From contig RSEF01000005.1 of the NCBI GenBank assembly GCA_003993805.1, positions 39,373,313 through 39,437,312 of the forward strand: DNA of 64,000 bases. Reading direction: 5' to 3'. The position numbers and the translations under genes are program-made. Positions 48,734-60,789 of the stretch are shown piece by piece. Source of the DNA: Himantopus leucocephalus (Eukaryota > Chordata > Aves > Charadriiformes > Recurvirostridae). Within the stretch, counting starts at the first letter, position 1. The number at the start of each line of letters is the position of its first letter. The notes beneath the pieces were generated by a model, which did no database searches, was not told the DNA's origin, and was given only the letters and a program-made list of their open reading frames with translations.

Positions 48734-51700
48734 GGTTGAGATACTTACACTTGCAAAAAGGATGTTCCTGTTACATACACCATGTATGCCAGAGTTAAAA
48801 GGGGAAGGATCTAGCTGTTGTCTGTAAATGAACAGTCTGCATTGGATTCTCTGTCCTGTGATAGCTATTGTTGAGAAATGGTCAATTTTATATGTTTCAG
48901 AAGAGATGGTTACTTTGATATTATAGCAGTCCTTATAGTTGCCTTGTAGAAACATCTCAATGAATATTCAAGACTATGTATTCCCCTGCTAGATACAGAA
49001 TTACACAGTGGAACTTTGTTAAATACTGTAGAGTGGTCATGGTGAAGACCTTTGCTACGTTCCTGTGTAGAGACAAGATCCAAAGGTGGCTCAATCACTT
49101 CCCAGGAAGTGAAACACCCTGCATTGATGCCCTCCATACCAGAACGTGGCACTCTGTACTTTCAGGTGAGTCTGAAATGTTAAGCAATAATGGCATGCTT
49201 TATCTTTTATAGTCTATTTCTGATGCTGTGCATTTTGCTCTTTGTGCACAATGACACTCTCCAGCGCTACTGCTGAATGGCAAACTCAAACTGAAGCTAG
49301 CCTGTACCTGCTTCTGTCAAGTAAAAGATGTTGAACCACTTCTGGATTGAAGAAAGATTTGAATCCTAAGATTTGAACCAGATCTCTAAGGTTTCCCGTA
49401 AAAGTGACTGAGGCTGAGCACTACCGATATCTCCTTTGTTAGTGGTGTTTTTTAAGTGCCTACAGACACGTTTTCACAAAGTCTTGGTCTGCATGTGCAT
49501 GTCAAGTATGTTGTGGGTTTGCATATGGGATTGGGCCCCTTATGCGACTTGTATGTTGCTCTACTTAAGTTTTGAAACGTGAACAGGCTTAAGCAGGAAT
49601 TAGTTTAGCTGTGAAAGGCAGATCGTGATGGGCACAGAAGCATCACCAGGAGCTTATGGAACATTAAGCTTAGAGTGTTGCCTTCAGGGTTAGGCAGCTC
49701 CTGAATAGAGCTATTTGGAAATGTGTGCTTAAAGTTGTCCTAAGTCTTATTTTAGAAGCTTATATCCTCTGCTAGTTATTTTATATTTTTCATGGAAATC
49801 AACAGTCAGTATGTTAAATTAAGTCAACTTTATTGAATTTAAATGCCAATGAAAGACTTCTATCACTTCTATGGAGACTGAGCCTGACTCAATCTGCTTA
49901 ATGACAAGGAGTCCTATTTTTACCCTCTTCCACGTGTATCCTCTTTTTTAGTGGAATTTTTTGTCACACACTTTTATGAACTGAAGTGCAAGAAGAAAAC
50001 AGTCTATTAATACATAGTTGGTAATTGTCTTTAACTGTGACAGCACTTGATCTCATTCATGGATCCAGAGTGTTTGTGCATAAGATGATATGTTAAGCAG
50101 TAGGTGATATGACAGCTTACATCAGAATGAATGGAGCTGAAGTATGACTTGTAGGTGCCCAAAGATTTCTTTGGGCCTACCCTGTATTTTGTAGTGAAGC
50201 CAAACTGCTGAAGCTGGGTGGGTTTGGCCTGCATTCAGAGTGAAAAGCAGCTAGAAAAATGCTTTGAAGGGATGCCTGAAAGAGTGCACAGGAAACCTCT
50301 GAAGCCACCTAAGCCAGTAGAGCTTGTTTTTAGGTCACTGTACTCCAGCTGGTAGTTAGCTGGTGGAGTTCTCTGATGTTGCCTTAAGTACAAAGCATCT
50401 TGAGATCAGCAGATAAATTAGAATTATCGTGCCCTTCTATATCTTCCCCTTTCAGTTTAGCTGATTCTCTTATGGTGCCCTTCATTCAGAACAGTGGGGA
50501 CTTCTCTTGCTTCCAATTGGTTTCTTCTGCAATGCTCCTGGGGGGTCTTTGGCTGGGTGTGTGTCTTGATGCTTTTCATAGCCCAAGTGACTTTATTGGC
50601 TTCTATTGTATGAGTATTTAAACAATGTCAATATGGAAATTGCTCCTTGGCAAAAATTATGCAGAAGGGATTTCAGATTGATGTCTGCCTGTTTTGCGTT
50701 ACATGTTCAGAAAGACTTGTGTAGAGCCCACTCTATTTTAAAAAGAGTAAACGGTCAGTTTACTACTATTCCTGCTTGAGTCTGTCCAATCTTTGTTGAC
50801 ATTAAAAAATTTATTAGCACTATGGTATTTTCAAAATGCTATTTCTGTGGCATATACCCAGTAATTATCACATTTTTAGAATGTATATACACACATTTTG
50901 TTTTGGCAAAGGTTTAAGTTGCATTTATCTCAACTGAGAAAATAGGAAACAGAAAGATGATGATATACTGGGTGAAGTAAGGATACTCTCGAAATGCCTG
51001 TTTGCAATTAATCTATGATAACCCACTCTCCAAGTGAAATTATTCCTCTAATAATGTACTGAGCTGAATTCAGTGTTTACTTGGAGCTGACCTTAAATCA
51101 CCTGAATCATTTGATTTGAGCCTTCCAGTTAATCTTGAAAGAAAGATTCAGAAAGAATAAGCACTTTGATTTGTAGAAATTTACTAGGATTGTATTATTG
51201 TTTAATAAAATATTTTTGTGTTACACATGTGTTTTTAGAATTAAAGATTCGGTCTAGCAATGTACAGTAATTGGTACTGACTCAAAAATTGCAGCCTGTG
51301 TGTGAGGGAGAGCCAATTTCTTGTTGAATTTCCAGAACAGAAATCCTAGTACACTGCTCACAGAACACACATGGTGTTTCTTCACTTTCTAGACATTAAA
51401 AATGATCCTTCAGCCAATTAAACACTTTTATGAACTGGTACACTGTTTGATGTCCAACAGGCAGACCAATAATACCATAGTAATTACATTATTAACATAA
51501 ATTATTGATTCATGTTTCCTAGCCAGTAAAGGTATCTAATAACCTAAATAAAAGCAACTAATAAACCTACAATATACTTTGGAATTAATGGGAGAGCAAG
51601 CGTTGCTTGAGGGACTTCCACTTAAATTATCAAATGTCTACCATGCTTTCTTTAAGAAGTTTTTCAGCTTCCAAAAATTAAATTTAGTGACTTTGTATTT

Positions 51701-54688
51701 TATGTTGCTATTGGTATGAGAAGACCTTAAAAGAAAGTTTCCTGTGTAAGAATGGTTTTTTGTAAGAATCTGAGCAATTTTTTCGGCATGCTAACATAGA
51801 GCATAATAGTCCAGGGAGTGGGTTATTAAGCCAAGATGCTGTATCACTGACTCCAAGTTTATAAAGTTGTTTTTCAGTGTATTTATGTGAAAACATAGTT
51901 GGAGTGACTAGAGGTGACATTTCATTTGTTTGGCATTAGATATTCTAGTTTATTGTAATTAAATTTTGTGTAATTGTGTGTCAGAAGAATAAATAAATGG
52001 GCATTCAAAAGGTTTATAGGTAAGTTTTTAGAAGGCTATGTTTCCGGCTTATTTTTATACAGTGGAATTTTTGATGCTACAGTAAATTAAGAAGTTGGAT
52101 GATTTTCATATGATATCCTATTTCACTAATACAGAATAACCTTGAGCCACAGTAGGGCAATAATTACCAAACTTAAATCAGAGACAAACTCAGCCAAACA
52201 GCTGTTTTCAGTTTGTTAGGAGATCCATTTGATTTACTCTCTTGGTCAACTTTCATTACTTTATAAGACAAAATTTCACTGGAGATTTTAACCCTGAATT
52301 CCCAATCTTGTTTGCTGCCTGCTGTAAAATTGCATGCTTGAACTGTCACGGCCACTCAACATGTGGGGGGAGCTACCGTTGTGTTTTGCATTGATCCCAG
52401 TTTTCATGACAAGTGGTTTCAAATACTAAAGGGTGCAGGTAGAATACAGCCCATGTCATATATCTAGATGACCTTTCTCTCCTGTGGCAAAGGAGGGGAA
52501 AATGTATTGTGTAAGGCCACGGTCTTGCACTTTGGTGGTTTGTCTGCTAAAGTGGTGGATTGCATCAGTGTGAACAAACGCATTGGCACACAAATTGTCA
52601 CTGGTTTTGTTGTCGGTATTTTACAAGGTCAGCACATCTCTGCTATCTCACCCTGAAGTTTCATATACTTCCCATGTTTTGTTGCTGTGAAGTCTGAAAC
52701 TTAATGCTAGCCCCTATTGAGCAGTTAACTCAACCGGATTTAACCATGTCTGTATCCAACCACTGTCTTTGTGGTGTTTTGCAGGGCTACCATAAAGCCA
52801 ATGTGATGTGTTGATATGGTGATTATCAGAAACTGTCTTTATGGCATTATGTGTTACTGAAAGGAGAATCCAGACATAAGGTTATGGGGGGTTTTTTTTG
52901 CTGTTTTGCACAAGCTTTCTTATTGTTATTCTAATATTGCTGATTCTTTGGCTTTTCTGTCTGTTACACTATATGAAGATTTTAGCAAATTTTGAAAAAT
53001 GACTGAATTCGTGCTTGAAAGTGAAGCAGCTGGCAAAATCAAGAAGTTTCTGATAAATTTATTTACAGCATCAGTTCTGTTATTGCAGTCTGTTTTCTTT
53101 CTTGGTAGTCTAAAAAGCAGGCATGGGAAAAGGAAACTGTTAAATGTACCTCACATCTTTGGAGCTAGTTTAAAACTTGCTTTTGTATAAAATTGTTGAT
53201 ATTTTTTTACAGCTTCAGTAATAGCATTTCCTGCCCTTTCTGGTTATGTTTTTCCATTTAGAAAAGATAGTGCTATGCCTCATTACTCATGTTTCTCATT
53301 GAGCACACTCAGCAATTCTGTATTCTGTCCCTTACTGTCCTGCTTTGGAAAAGTCAACACCTCTGAAAAATGGATGCTAAAAATGTTGCACTGCTTATCT
53401 GTGCATTTGTGACACAGAAGAGTAATACTATAGTTTTTTGCATGGCCTTTTTTGTCTTCAAAATGCTTTGCAATAATTAATTGCACGTTATCCTGCTCTT
53501 AGAAAGTAGAATTTTAGTCTCAGCTCATACACATCACATGCAAATATTAGTTTGGGAGCGCAAAGATTTCAAGGTAGCTGCATCATGACTTTAATCAATG
53601 AAGTTTAGCTGTATAGGAAATATGAACCATGTTCTGATTGTACAACAGCCAGTTCACCCCATCTCCAGTGGCACTGCATGTAGCTGGGTTTTAACTTGCT
53701 AGATAAAGGACTGCTGTCTTGTCCCAACAAGGTGAAAAACAGCTCGGAGGAAAACTAAAAAGTCTAGAATGAGGGAAGGCAGGCAGGTAGCTGATCTCAC
53801 TGAAGAGATCTACAGTGTAACTTTCTTGGAACCAGGGTTTCACCATGGAGGTGTTCACTTCCATGCCATCCACTGGTTATCAGGCTCTGGGTGGTTCTGG
53901 TTTGTTTTCTCAAAGCTGTTGCGTATGTTGTGCCATGCTTACCCTGTGTAGTTAATGAAAGGCTGAAAGGCTTGCTCTAAAAATACCATAAATGGATGTG
54001 CCAGGAGATCTCTTGCTTTTGAGGAAGGTTAACATCCTCCAAAGCTAGTAAATTTTTCGTTCTGAAGGATTAAGTTTCTAGGAAAGAATCTTTATAGTGT
54101 GCTCATCCTTTTAGTAAGGCTTTTGTGGAAAGTCTTCATCCTATGTCAATACTGTTGTGTGTGTTACTGATTCTGTTGCTCATAGGTTACACATGAATAC
54201 TCAAAAGAGAAGTTAACTGTGTAACTAAAAATTTGCAGCATCCAGTATCACTATTGTGATAAATTCATGTTCAATATCAAATGACAGAAACAACATATGT
54301 AGGCTAAAGTTGTGCAACATATTTATGAACATCCTGACAATGCTATCTAAGACATTTTCCTGTTAGTTTAAGACCAGTTCTTTCAAACATCACTCAAGCA
54401 AACTTTACATGTTGATGTTTAAGCAAAAGAGAAATAAACATAAGCTACTGAAAATGGGTATCTCTTATCTTTATGCATTCTACCTAGATAATAATGGCCT
54501 TTTCACTAGAATCAAAGGAAATGGTCTGTTGATTCATCAGCTCTGAAAACCCATCATCCCTTTGAGTGTAAAATAGCTTTCAATAGCCTTGACCTGGTTA
54601 GTGAAGAGAGCAGCTGTCCTTCTCTGACTCTCTGGAACTTTTTGTCCTCACATACAGACAGGATGAGGTGATTTTTAGGGACTCCTAC
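48734..54688. other. Unique non-coding DNA, nothing recognised
   Basis: About 6 kb with no supportable gene. Opposed open frames overlap at 48910-49212. A good splice-donor-like CAG/GTGAGT (49163-49171) stands alone without a credible acceptor. No repeat family was recognised. Confidence 0.55.
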
Positions 54689-54704
54689 TTCTTTCTTTCT
54701 TTCT
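54689..54704. repeat. (TTTC)n microsatellite
   Basis: Four consecutive tetranucleotide units of the CTTT type. Confidence 0.85.
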
Positions 54705-55664
54705 ACTGCTTTTCTGCAATTGTCCTATATCAGGCAAGGTTGGGAGGCTTTTTGAGTGCTTTTATTATTTTTCCAGTTACATGATGAAGTGCAGAAAATA
54801 GCCATGGTTTTGATCGAAGCCCCTAATTCCTTACTTCTTTTAAAGTACATTAGGTGGAAAGACAGTGTCATCTTCCCCTAGTGGTTATTCTTAGGCTCCC
54901 CTGAAGCCTAAGACTCCTCCACATCCCCAGCTAACTTCTGCATGCCAAGAGGAAGCCTAAACTCGTGTGGTTTTTTTTTCTTTTCTCTCTTGTGCTGTGG
55001 AGTCCCTTTCCATTCTTTCTGCCTGCAGTTCATCACTCTGCAGTTGCCTCAGCCAGGATCTGAGGGTTCTTTCTTAGTTTCCCATATGTGATCTTTCATA
55101 GTGCAAACAACCCCCAAAACAAACAAACAAAAAAATCTTGTCCTGTTTTTACTTAGCCAAGATACCTGTGTGTTGGAGTTTCTATCTTTGCCTAGAGCCA
55201 GGAAGGAAAAAAGCCAGTACACTTAGGAACCCAGGGGGGCTGAAGAGGAAATTTTCAAGAAAATGGACTTTGCTTTTGGTAATTTTTTATTTATTTTTTT
55301 TTAGGAAAGGTTATAAAACACTTGATCTGATACTAGAAGACTCACAGAAGTCTCCTTTTCAGAGAGATGTGGAAACACTTTACTAAGGTTAGAGAAAAAA
55401 GAATTGTTCTAAGTTTCACTGATACTACCTTTAGTAAGAAACACTTACACATTATTTCTGTACTTTTTCGCTTATAGAGAAGTTATATTCTTGCATACTT
55501 TCATCCCTGGCAGAAAACCCTATACCTTTAGTCAACATGCTGCAGAATCTCACTTTATCAGTGAGGCAGGTGCAGACTTTACCTGTTGCTCACCCTATGT
55601 AAGGTGCTGGATCAAACAAATGCTGTCTAGAGTGTGAAAAAAAAAAAAAATCAACGTGGAAAAG
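54705..55664. other. Non-coding DNA with A/C-rich and A-run low complexity
   Basis: An A/C-rich tract lies at 55108-55134 and an A14 run at 55637-55650, just before the duplicated segment. No gene was recognised. Confidence 0.55.
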
Positions 55665-55909
55665 TTGGAGAGTAAGCTTCTTTGTGGGAGCATCCACAGT
55701 GGTGTCTGAGCAGTCTCTTGCCTCTCAGACCTAGAGTAGAAAAGAAGACGACAAACACTTCTGTTGTCACAGCTGAGCGCACTGATNTTGGAGAGTAAGC
55801 TTCTTTGTGGGAGCATCCACAGTGGTGTCTGTGTGTTCTCTTGCCTCTCAGACCTAGAGTAGAAAAGAGGATGACAAACATTTCTGTTGTCACAGCTGAG
55901 CGCACTGAT
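55665..55909. repeat. 122-bp direct duplication across a single N, probable assembly seam
   Basis: Copy one is 55665-55786, N is at 55787 and copy two is 55788-55909. Both are exactly 122 bp, and I count seven differences, four of them clustered at about 55709-55714 against 55832-55837. The N falls exactly at the junction, as at 3010. Seven differences in 122 bases is more than most heterozygous sites would give, so low-quality read ends or an old true tandem duplication remain possible. Minus-strand frames crossing this region repeat the same peptide twice and are not genes. Confidence 0.85.
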
Positions 55910-57099
55910 AGCAAGTTGTTTGGTTAGTGGAGATGTAATTTGTCTTTGTTTCTTTGTGACAACTCCACGTCCAAGCTACTTTATGATCCTCAGGAGCTTT
56001 GTAATGTTGTGTCCAAGTGATATATTTGGTAAGTGAAGCATGTTTGAGTTTGTCTGTGTAGCACTGATACTTAGATTTTGTGAAAATTACAGGCTAAGGT
56101 AACACCATACTCAAAAATAGACTTAGGAGGTATTTGAGGGTGGGTGGAGAGGAATAATAGAAAACACCGGTGTATCCTTATTTAAACTGCTGAATGATGC
56201 CCATGTAAAGATGGAAATTCCTGCAGACATTGTTAAATAGTTAGTGAATATACAGCAAAAGTGCAAATTGAGTCCATGCACTATTTTCCAGATTCTGCAA
56301 AAAGGAACTGAACTATGACTCGGGGCAGATTCATTTCAATGAAGGAGCTCTGTTCTGAACAGTAAATGCTGAGAAATACTCACTGAACTTCTACTTGACT
56401 GGTATGAAATGTCAGTCATTGACATTAAAGAACTTTGGCTTTTTGGGTTTTATGAATACATGCACATTTCTTGTGACACTGTAGATTTGTAGAGGGTGAC
56501 AGCACTTTGTTAAAGTCCCTTCTGTGACTATGACTATGACAAGAAAAGACCTGCAAAAGTATTTTGTATTGATGTTGGACTGCAGTCTTTGAAGCACGAA
56601 TAAGGAAACTGGTGAAAGTTTCCCTGTTGATGTTACCCATCTGATGGTAAGTGATGAACTGCATCACAATGTTGGTTTGATGTGAATTCTGCAAAATGAA
56701 GTAAGTTTTATAGTGTGTGTTTTGCCACTTTTGAGGAACAAGTTTCTGCATGCTTTTCATAGTAATGAATTCTTAGTACTTTTGGTACAATTCGGTCACC
56801 TACTGGACAAGTCTGATGTGGGATCTGGTAGCTGCTGCTGTTTGATGTCTACATTATATATATACTTCGGGTACTTAAAATTTTCCTGTTCATTCAATCC
56901 TGCTTTTTTAGAGTTTTCCCATCGATGCTGTTCATTACACCTGTCTTGTCTGTCATAAACTTAATTGTATAATTTTACTGTTGCATAATATAAAGCTGGC
57001 AAAACCAATAATAGTCAGCTGGGTGCTCTCCTGCATGTTGCTCAGAGCTGAATATGTAAAAAATACACTTCACCAAAGAGACTGTGAACCAATGTGTCC
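55910..57099. other. Unique non-coding DNA, nothing recognised
   Basis: AT-rich sequence with open frames up to 111 codons (56425-56760, minus), overlapping another frame on the same strand. No domain was recognised. Confidence 0.55.
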
Positions 57100-57569
57100 C
57101 TTGTTCGTTTGACAGGAATGGCCGCACTCTATTTTATGGCCATGGAGCCTCTTGCATGCAAAAAATTGGGGCATGGGGAGGCCACAACAGGAGAATAAAT
57201 GCAGATGGCTGATAGGGAGAAGAATTAAACTTCATATGAATTATGTTCTAATGATGATTGCTGATCCCTTTACTTCAGTGAGCCTCATGCCTTATGAAGC
57301 AAATGATGGTATTCAGAGAAGTCTTGGGCTTAAGAGTCAATTATATCAAATCCTAAGTAATAGCATTTGGAATGAACAAAAGATACTCAAAAGGCAGTAT
57401 GAGAAATACTTAGACTCCACTGGCTAAAAACCATGATAAAGTTCTTGGGGATCCCCATAAATTGCCATCTGGAAAAAGTCTGCAATGAAAAAGTGAAACC
57501 ATTGAACAAAATGGAACAAGTTAACAGTATCATTGATAGTTTGAATAGCACAAATTAAAAAAAAAAAAA
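57100..57569 (+). other. Unexplained segment ending in an A13 run
   Basis: A complex-sequence stretch with a 91-codon open frame (57152-57427) and, after its stop, about 130 bp leading to thirteen A (57557-57569). A plus-strand body ending in an A run is the general shape of a retroposed transcript. However, I do not recognise the protein, there is no clear AATAAA within 30 bp of the A run, and no flanking direct repeat was found. It may equally be ordinary DNA with an A run. Confidence 0.2.
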
Positions 57570-60359
57570 GCTCTTTTCTAAATGGTAAATGAGAGTTTCA
57601 TTAACCAAATATATATATATCAGAAAACTCTGATACCTACTACAGAATTACAGGTGGCTAGGGTGGGGGGAAACCCCCAAACAAACCCATAATTCTGTGT
57701 AATTTACATGTCAGTAGAACTTTATGTATTTGGGTACATTGAGCAGCAATGTTGAAAAACACTTACCTGTTTATGAATGCTTTAAATATCTAAGAATCAT
57801 GTTAAAGTGAAATTAGAGATATGTTTGTTTCTTCCGCTTCAAATAGTTCTGTTTACTCAAGAATGCAAAATTCACTACTTTTTCCCCACTTCAATAAGAT
57901 AAAAGTGTTTTTGGGTTGAATGTTGGAAGAGTAAACCTGCTACTGACAATTGGAGGATAGGAGAGGGTGAAGCTTTTCTTACATGTGAAAATTTTGCGCA
58001 CTAACCAAAACAGAGGCAAGAGAAAGCTTTTTATAGTTTTAGCCTACTATTTTTAGAATCTTTAACAGAAGAACTGGATAAGCTTTATGGTTGCTAGAAG
58101 ACTTCCAATTAATAAACCATTGTCCCTATAAAGAAGGTAAAGTCTTCTAGTCAGCCGTTAGCTTTGATTTTAAAACCTTGTCACAGAGCTGTCCCCAAGA
58201 ATGGGAAATCTCCATTATTTCATTTTGTATGCTTGCCACTACTTAACTTGGAATGCTTATATCCATGGCTGTAATTTTGTCATTTTAATGTGGATTTTTA
58301 TTACAGGAAACTTTGCCTAGGTGACTACACATCATAGAATACAATGAAAATATGATAAAACATCATAATTTTTACTCAGGTGTGAGTGAATGTTGGGGAA
58401 ATCTGGGATCACATTCTTTCATATTCATTTTTCTTCATGTTAAACACAGTACAGCTATAAATGTCTTTCAGATAAAAGAAGGTAGTTTTCAAGGAGCATG
58501 ATTTCTTCCTGAAACATACATAATTAATTGTGGACCATTTTGATAAGATCTACTAGGCAAGTATTGTTATGAGTTGCTTTTAGTAAGTCAAAGCTCTTTT
58601 CTTCCTAGGAGCCCTACTGCTTTAAGAATCACTTTCTTTTTCTCTGTAGTACTCAACTAGAATTTCTTTTTGTAGGCCAGCAGTTTTCTCAAATTTCTTC
58701 AAAAATAATCAGTAAATATAAAAGGTTATGGATTTTAATTGAATAAAATGGCAATGGCAATTCCAGTTGATAAGTCTTGTACAAAGTACATTAATCATTG
58801 GTTGCAAGTTGAAATGATATATTTATATACATGTGTAAAGGTCCATGTACATATGTAGTACACAATGTAGATAGAATAGCCAATAAAGAAATAGATGACC
58901 TCAAGAAATGTCTATTTAACAAATGTATATCTTTAAATTGGAAATCTAATTATTTGCCTTAAGTTTGCGCTGCTTGGGAACTTAATGCAAGACTATGTTA
59001 AATAAACTTATTATTTCCGTTTTTCATTTAACCTGTGGGTTATGCTATGACCAATCTGTTTTATATCCTCAATCAACAGATGATTGTATTTGGTAATAAT
59101 TTATCAAGAATAAAAATCTGTTTTTGAAACTAATCACCTCATGTTAGGTCTGCCCTTTTTCAAAACCACCATCTGATATTCATTTTGTCTGCAAGACAAA
59201 CATACTGATGAAAATGCATCTACCACAGGATACAGGGAGCGGAATGAAGCAGTTCTACTCTTTGTATATATTTAGAATATTTTGTTTTCTCGACAGATGG
59301 ACCAAATTTTAGTATTAAAGAAAAAAAATCAATTTTACATAGTACATAAACAATTTTGAGCAAGTACATTTTGCATTTCTGATTAGTTTGTAGCAAAACA
59401 TCACATGGAATTTGAGGGTCAACTTGGGCCGTATCGGAGAGAAAAGATTTAAAAGGTTACTTTAACAGCTTTGTGTTTGACGTGAGAAAGCTATGTCTGG
59501 AAGTCAGAGAGTTCTAAGCAAGCCTTTGAATTTGGCCCACGGAGTTTAAATGCTGGGGTTTTCTTTTGGATGTTCTCCATGTTCTCAGAAGTGACTGTTC
59601 TTTGAAAAGAGATTGAAAGCACAGATGTGTTCATGCACTAAACTTTTGTACCATGAAACTCCTCTGTCCTTAGACTTCTGGCCATTGCCTAACCTGATGT
59701 GTTCTTCTTTTAGGCTGTCAGCTGAGTCTCGCAATTATTTCTTGGATCTTTCCTGATCAAAGCTTCCCATAATACTAAAATATAGGCTTGATTACACCAG
59801 CATGCAAGCCACATGCATGGAGTACATGGGGTATGGAGCACTTACACTATTATACTCTGTATACAGTAGTTCTGTGACGTTAACTTCTGTCCCAGGAGGT
59901 CTGAACTGAAAACACCAAGCTCATTTTAATTTGCAGTGCCAGCTAGACTTACACTTTTTGACCCTACTGAAATTCTACTCAGATTTTTATAGTGCAACAA
60001 ACTTATTAAATTTTAAAGTAAATCTCAAAAGAGGCAATAAACTGTTAAAGTCATGAAATTATGTTATTATTTTTAATTTTTAAGAACTGCACGTACTGCA
60101 GCTGGAATTCTTCCAGTGTTCATTCTTCCCCAACTGCTTTATTAAAACAAATCCAAATGGTTTCCTAAGGAAGTTATAAATTGCTATCAAAATTAGGAAG
60201 TTAGGAATTCTACGGTCTCAAGTTTGAATGATAGAGTATTTTTTTTATACTATCTTTTAGCAGTAAGTTATTCAATGTTGTGATTTGAGATCACTACAAT
60301 AACCAATATTTAAAATTACAAGTAATGTATTCTGGAGTCGATATTTTACCTACAGATGA
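57570..60359. other. Unique AT-rich non-coding DNA, nothing recognised
   Basis: Contains an (AT)6 run at 57609-57620 and a GGGGGG-AAA-CCCCC patch at 57665-57678. Almost no open frames of any length; no gene or repeat family recognised. Confidence 0.55.
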
Positions 60360-60419
60360 ACTGTTCTTATTCCACGCATTCATTTTACTTTTGTTGGGGG
60401 GTGTTGTTTTTCCCAAACT

Positions 60420-60780
60420 TCAACCAGGGGGCTTTCCATTCCCCTACAACTGTTCCCCTTCCTCCACCCTAATTTTGCTAGTGTGTTGGCCACCATGACA
60501 ACAGGGATTTTATCTGACAAAAAGTTAAAAAGCTTTGGAAAACAAAGAGGCTAAAAAATGAAATACAGCTGTTTGCACGCAAATATAAACCAGAAGGCCT
60601 AAAATCCTTTCTACTGATTGGCTGGATTACTTGAAATGTGGCTTATTGTTTCATAATAATCAGCAGTTATTTTTCCCTATTAAAATGTACACTGGCAAAG
60701 TATTGGAAACAGCTTTCCCAATCCATTTCTGTAAGGAACTGGGAATATAAAACATCCCTATAACTTTTACTGCTTATACG
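60420..60780. promoter_or_regulatory. Candidate conserved non-coding stretch (tentative)
   Basis: A C-rich patch (60427-60475) followed by complex sequence with ACCATGACAAC (60491-60501, RFX-like half-site), CTGATTGGCTG (60614-60624, a CCAAT box on the minus strand) and CATAATAATCAGC. It has no long open frame and no repeat texture. Suggestive only. Confidence 0.2.
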
Positions 60781-60789
60781 CTAAGGGAC

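Noticed and set aside
48976..49212. Possible exon ending at the donor-like CAG/GTGAGT at 49163-49171
   Set aside because: The donor is good, but there is no convincing pyrimidine tract and acceptor upstream, no protein family match, and an overlapping frame on the other strand.
55595..55914. Minus-strand frames containing the same peptide twice, as if a repeat protein
   Set aside because: The repetition comes from the 122-bp duplication across the N at 55787.
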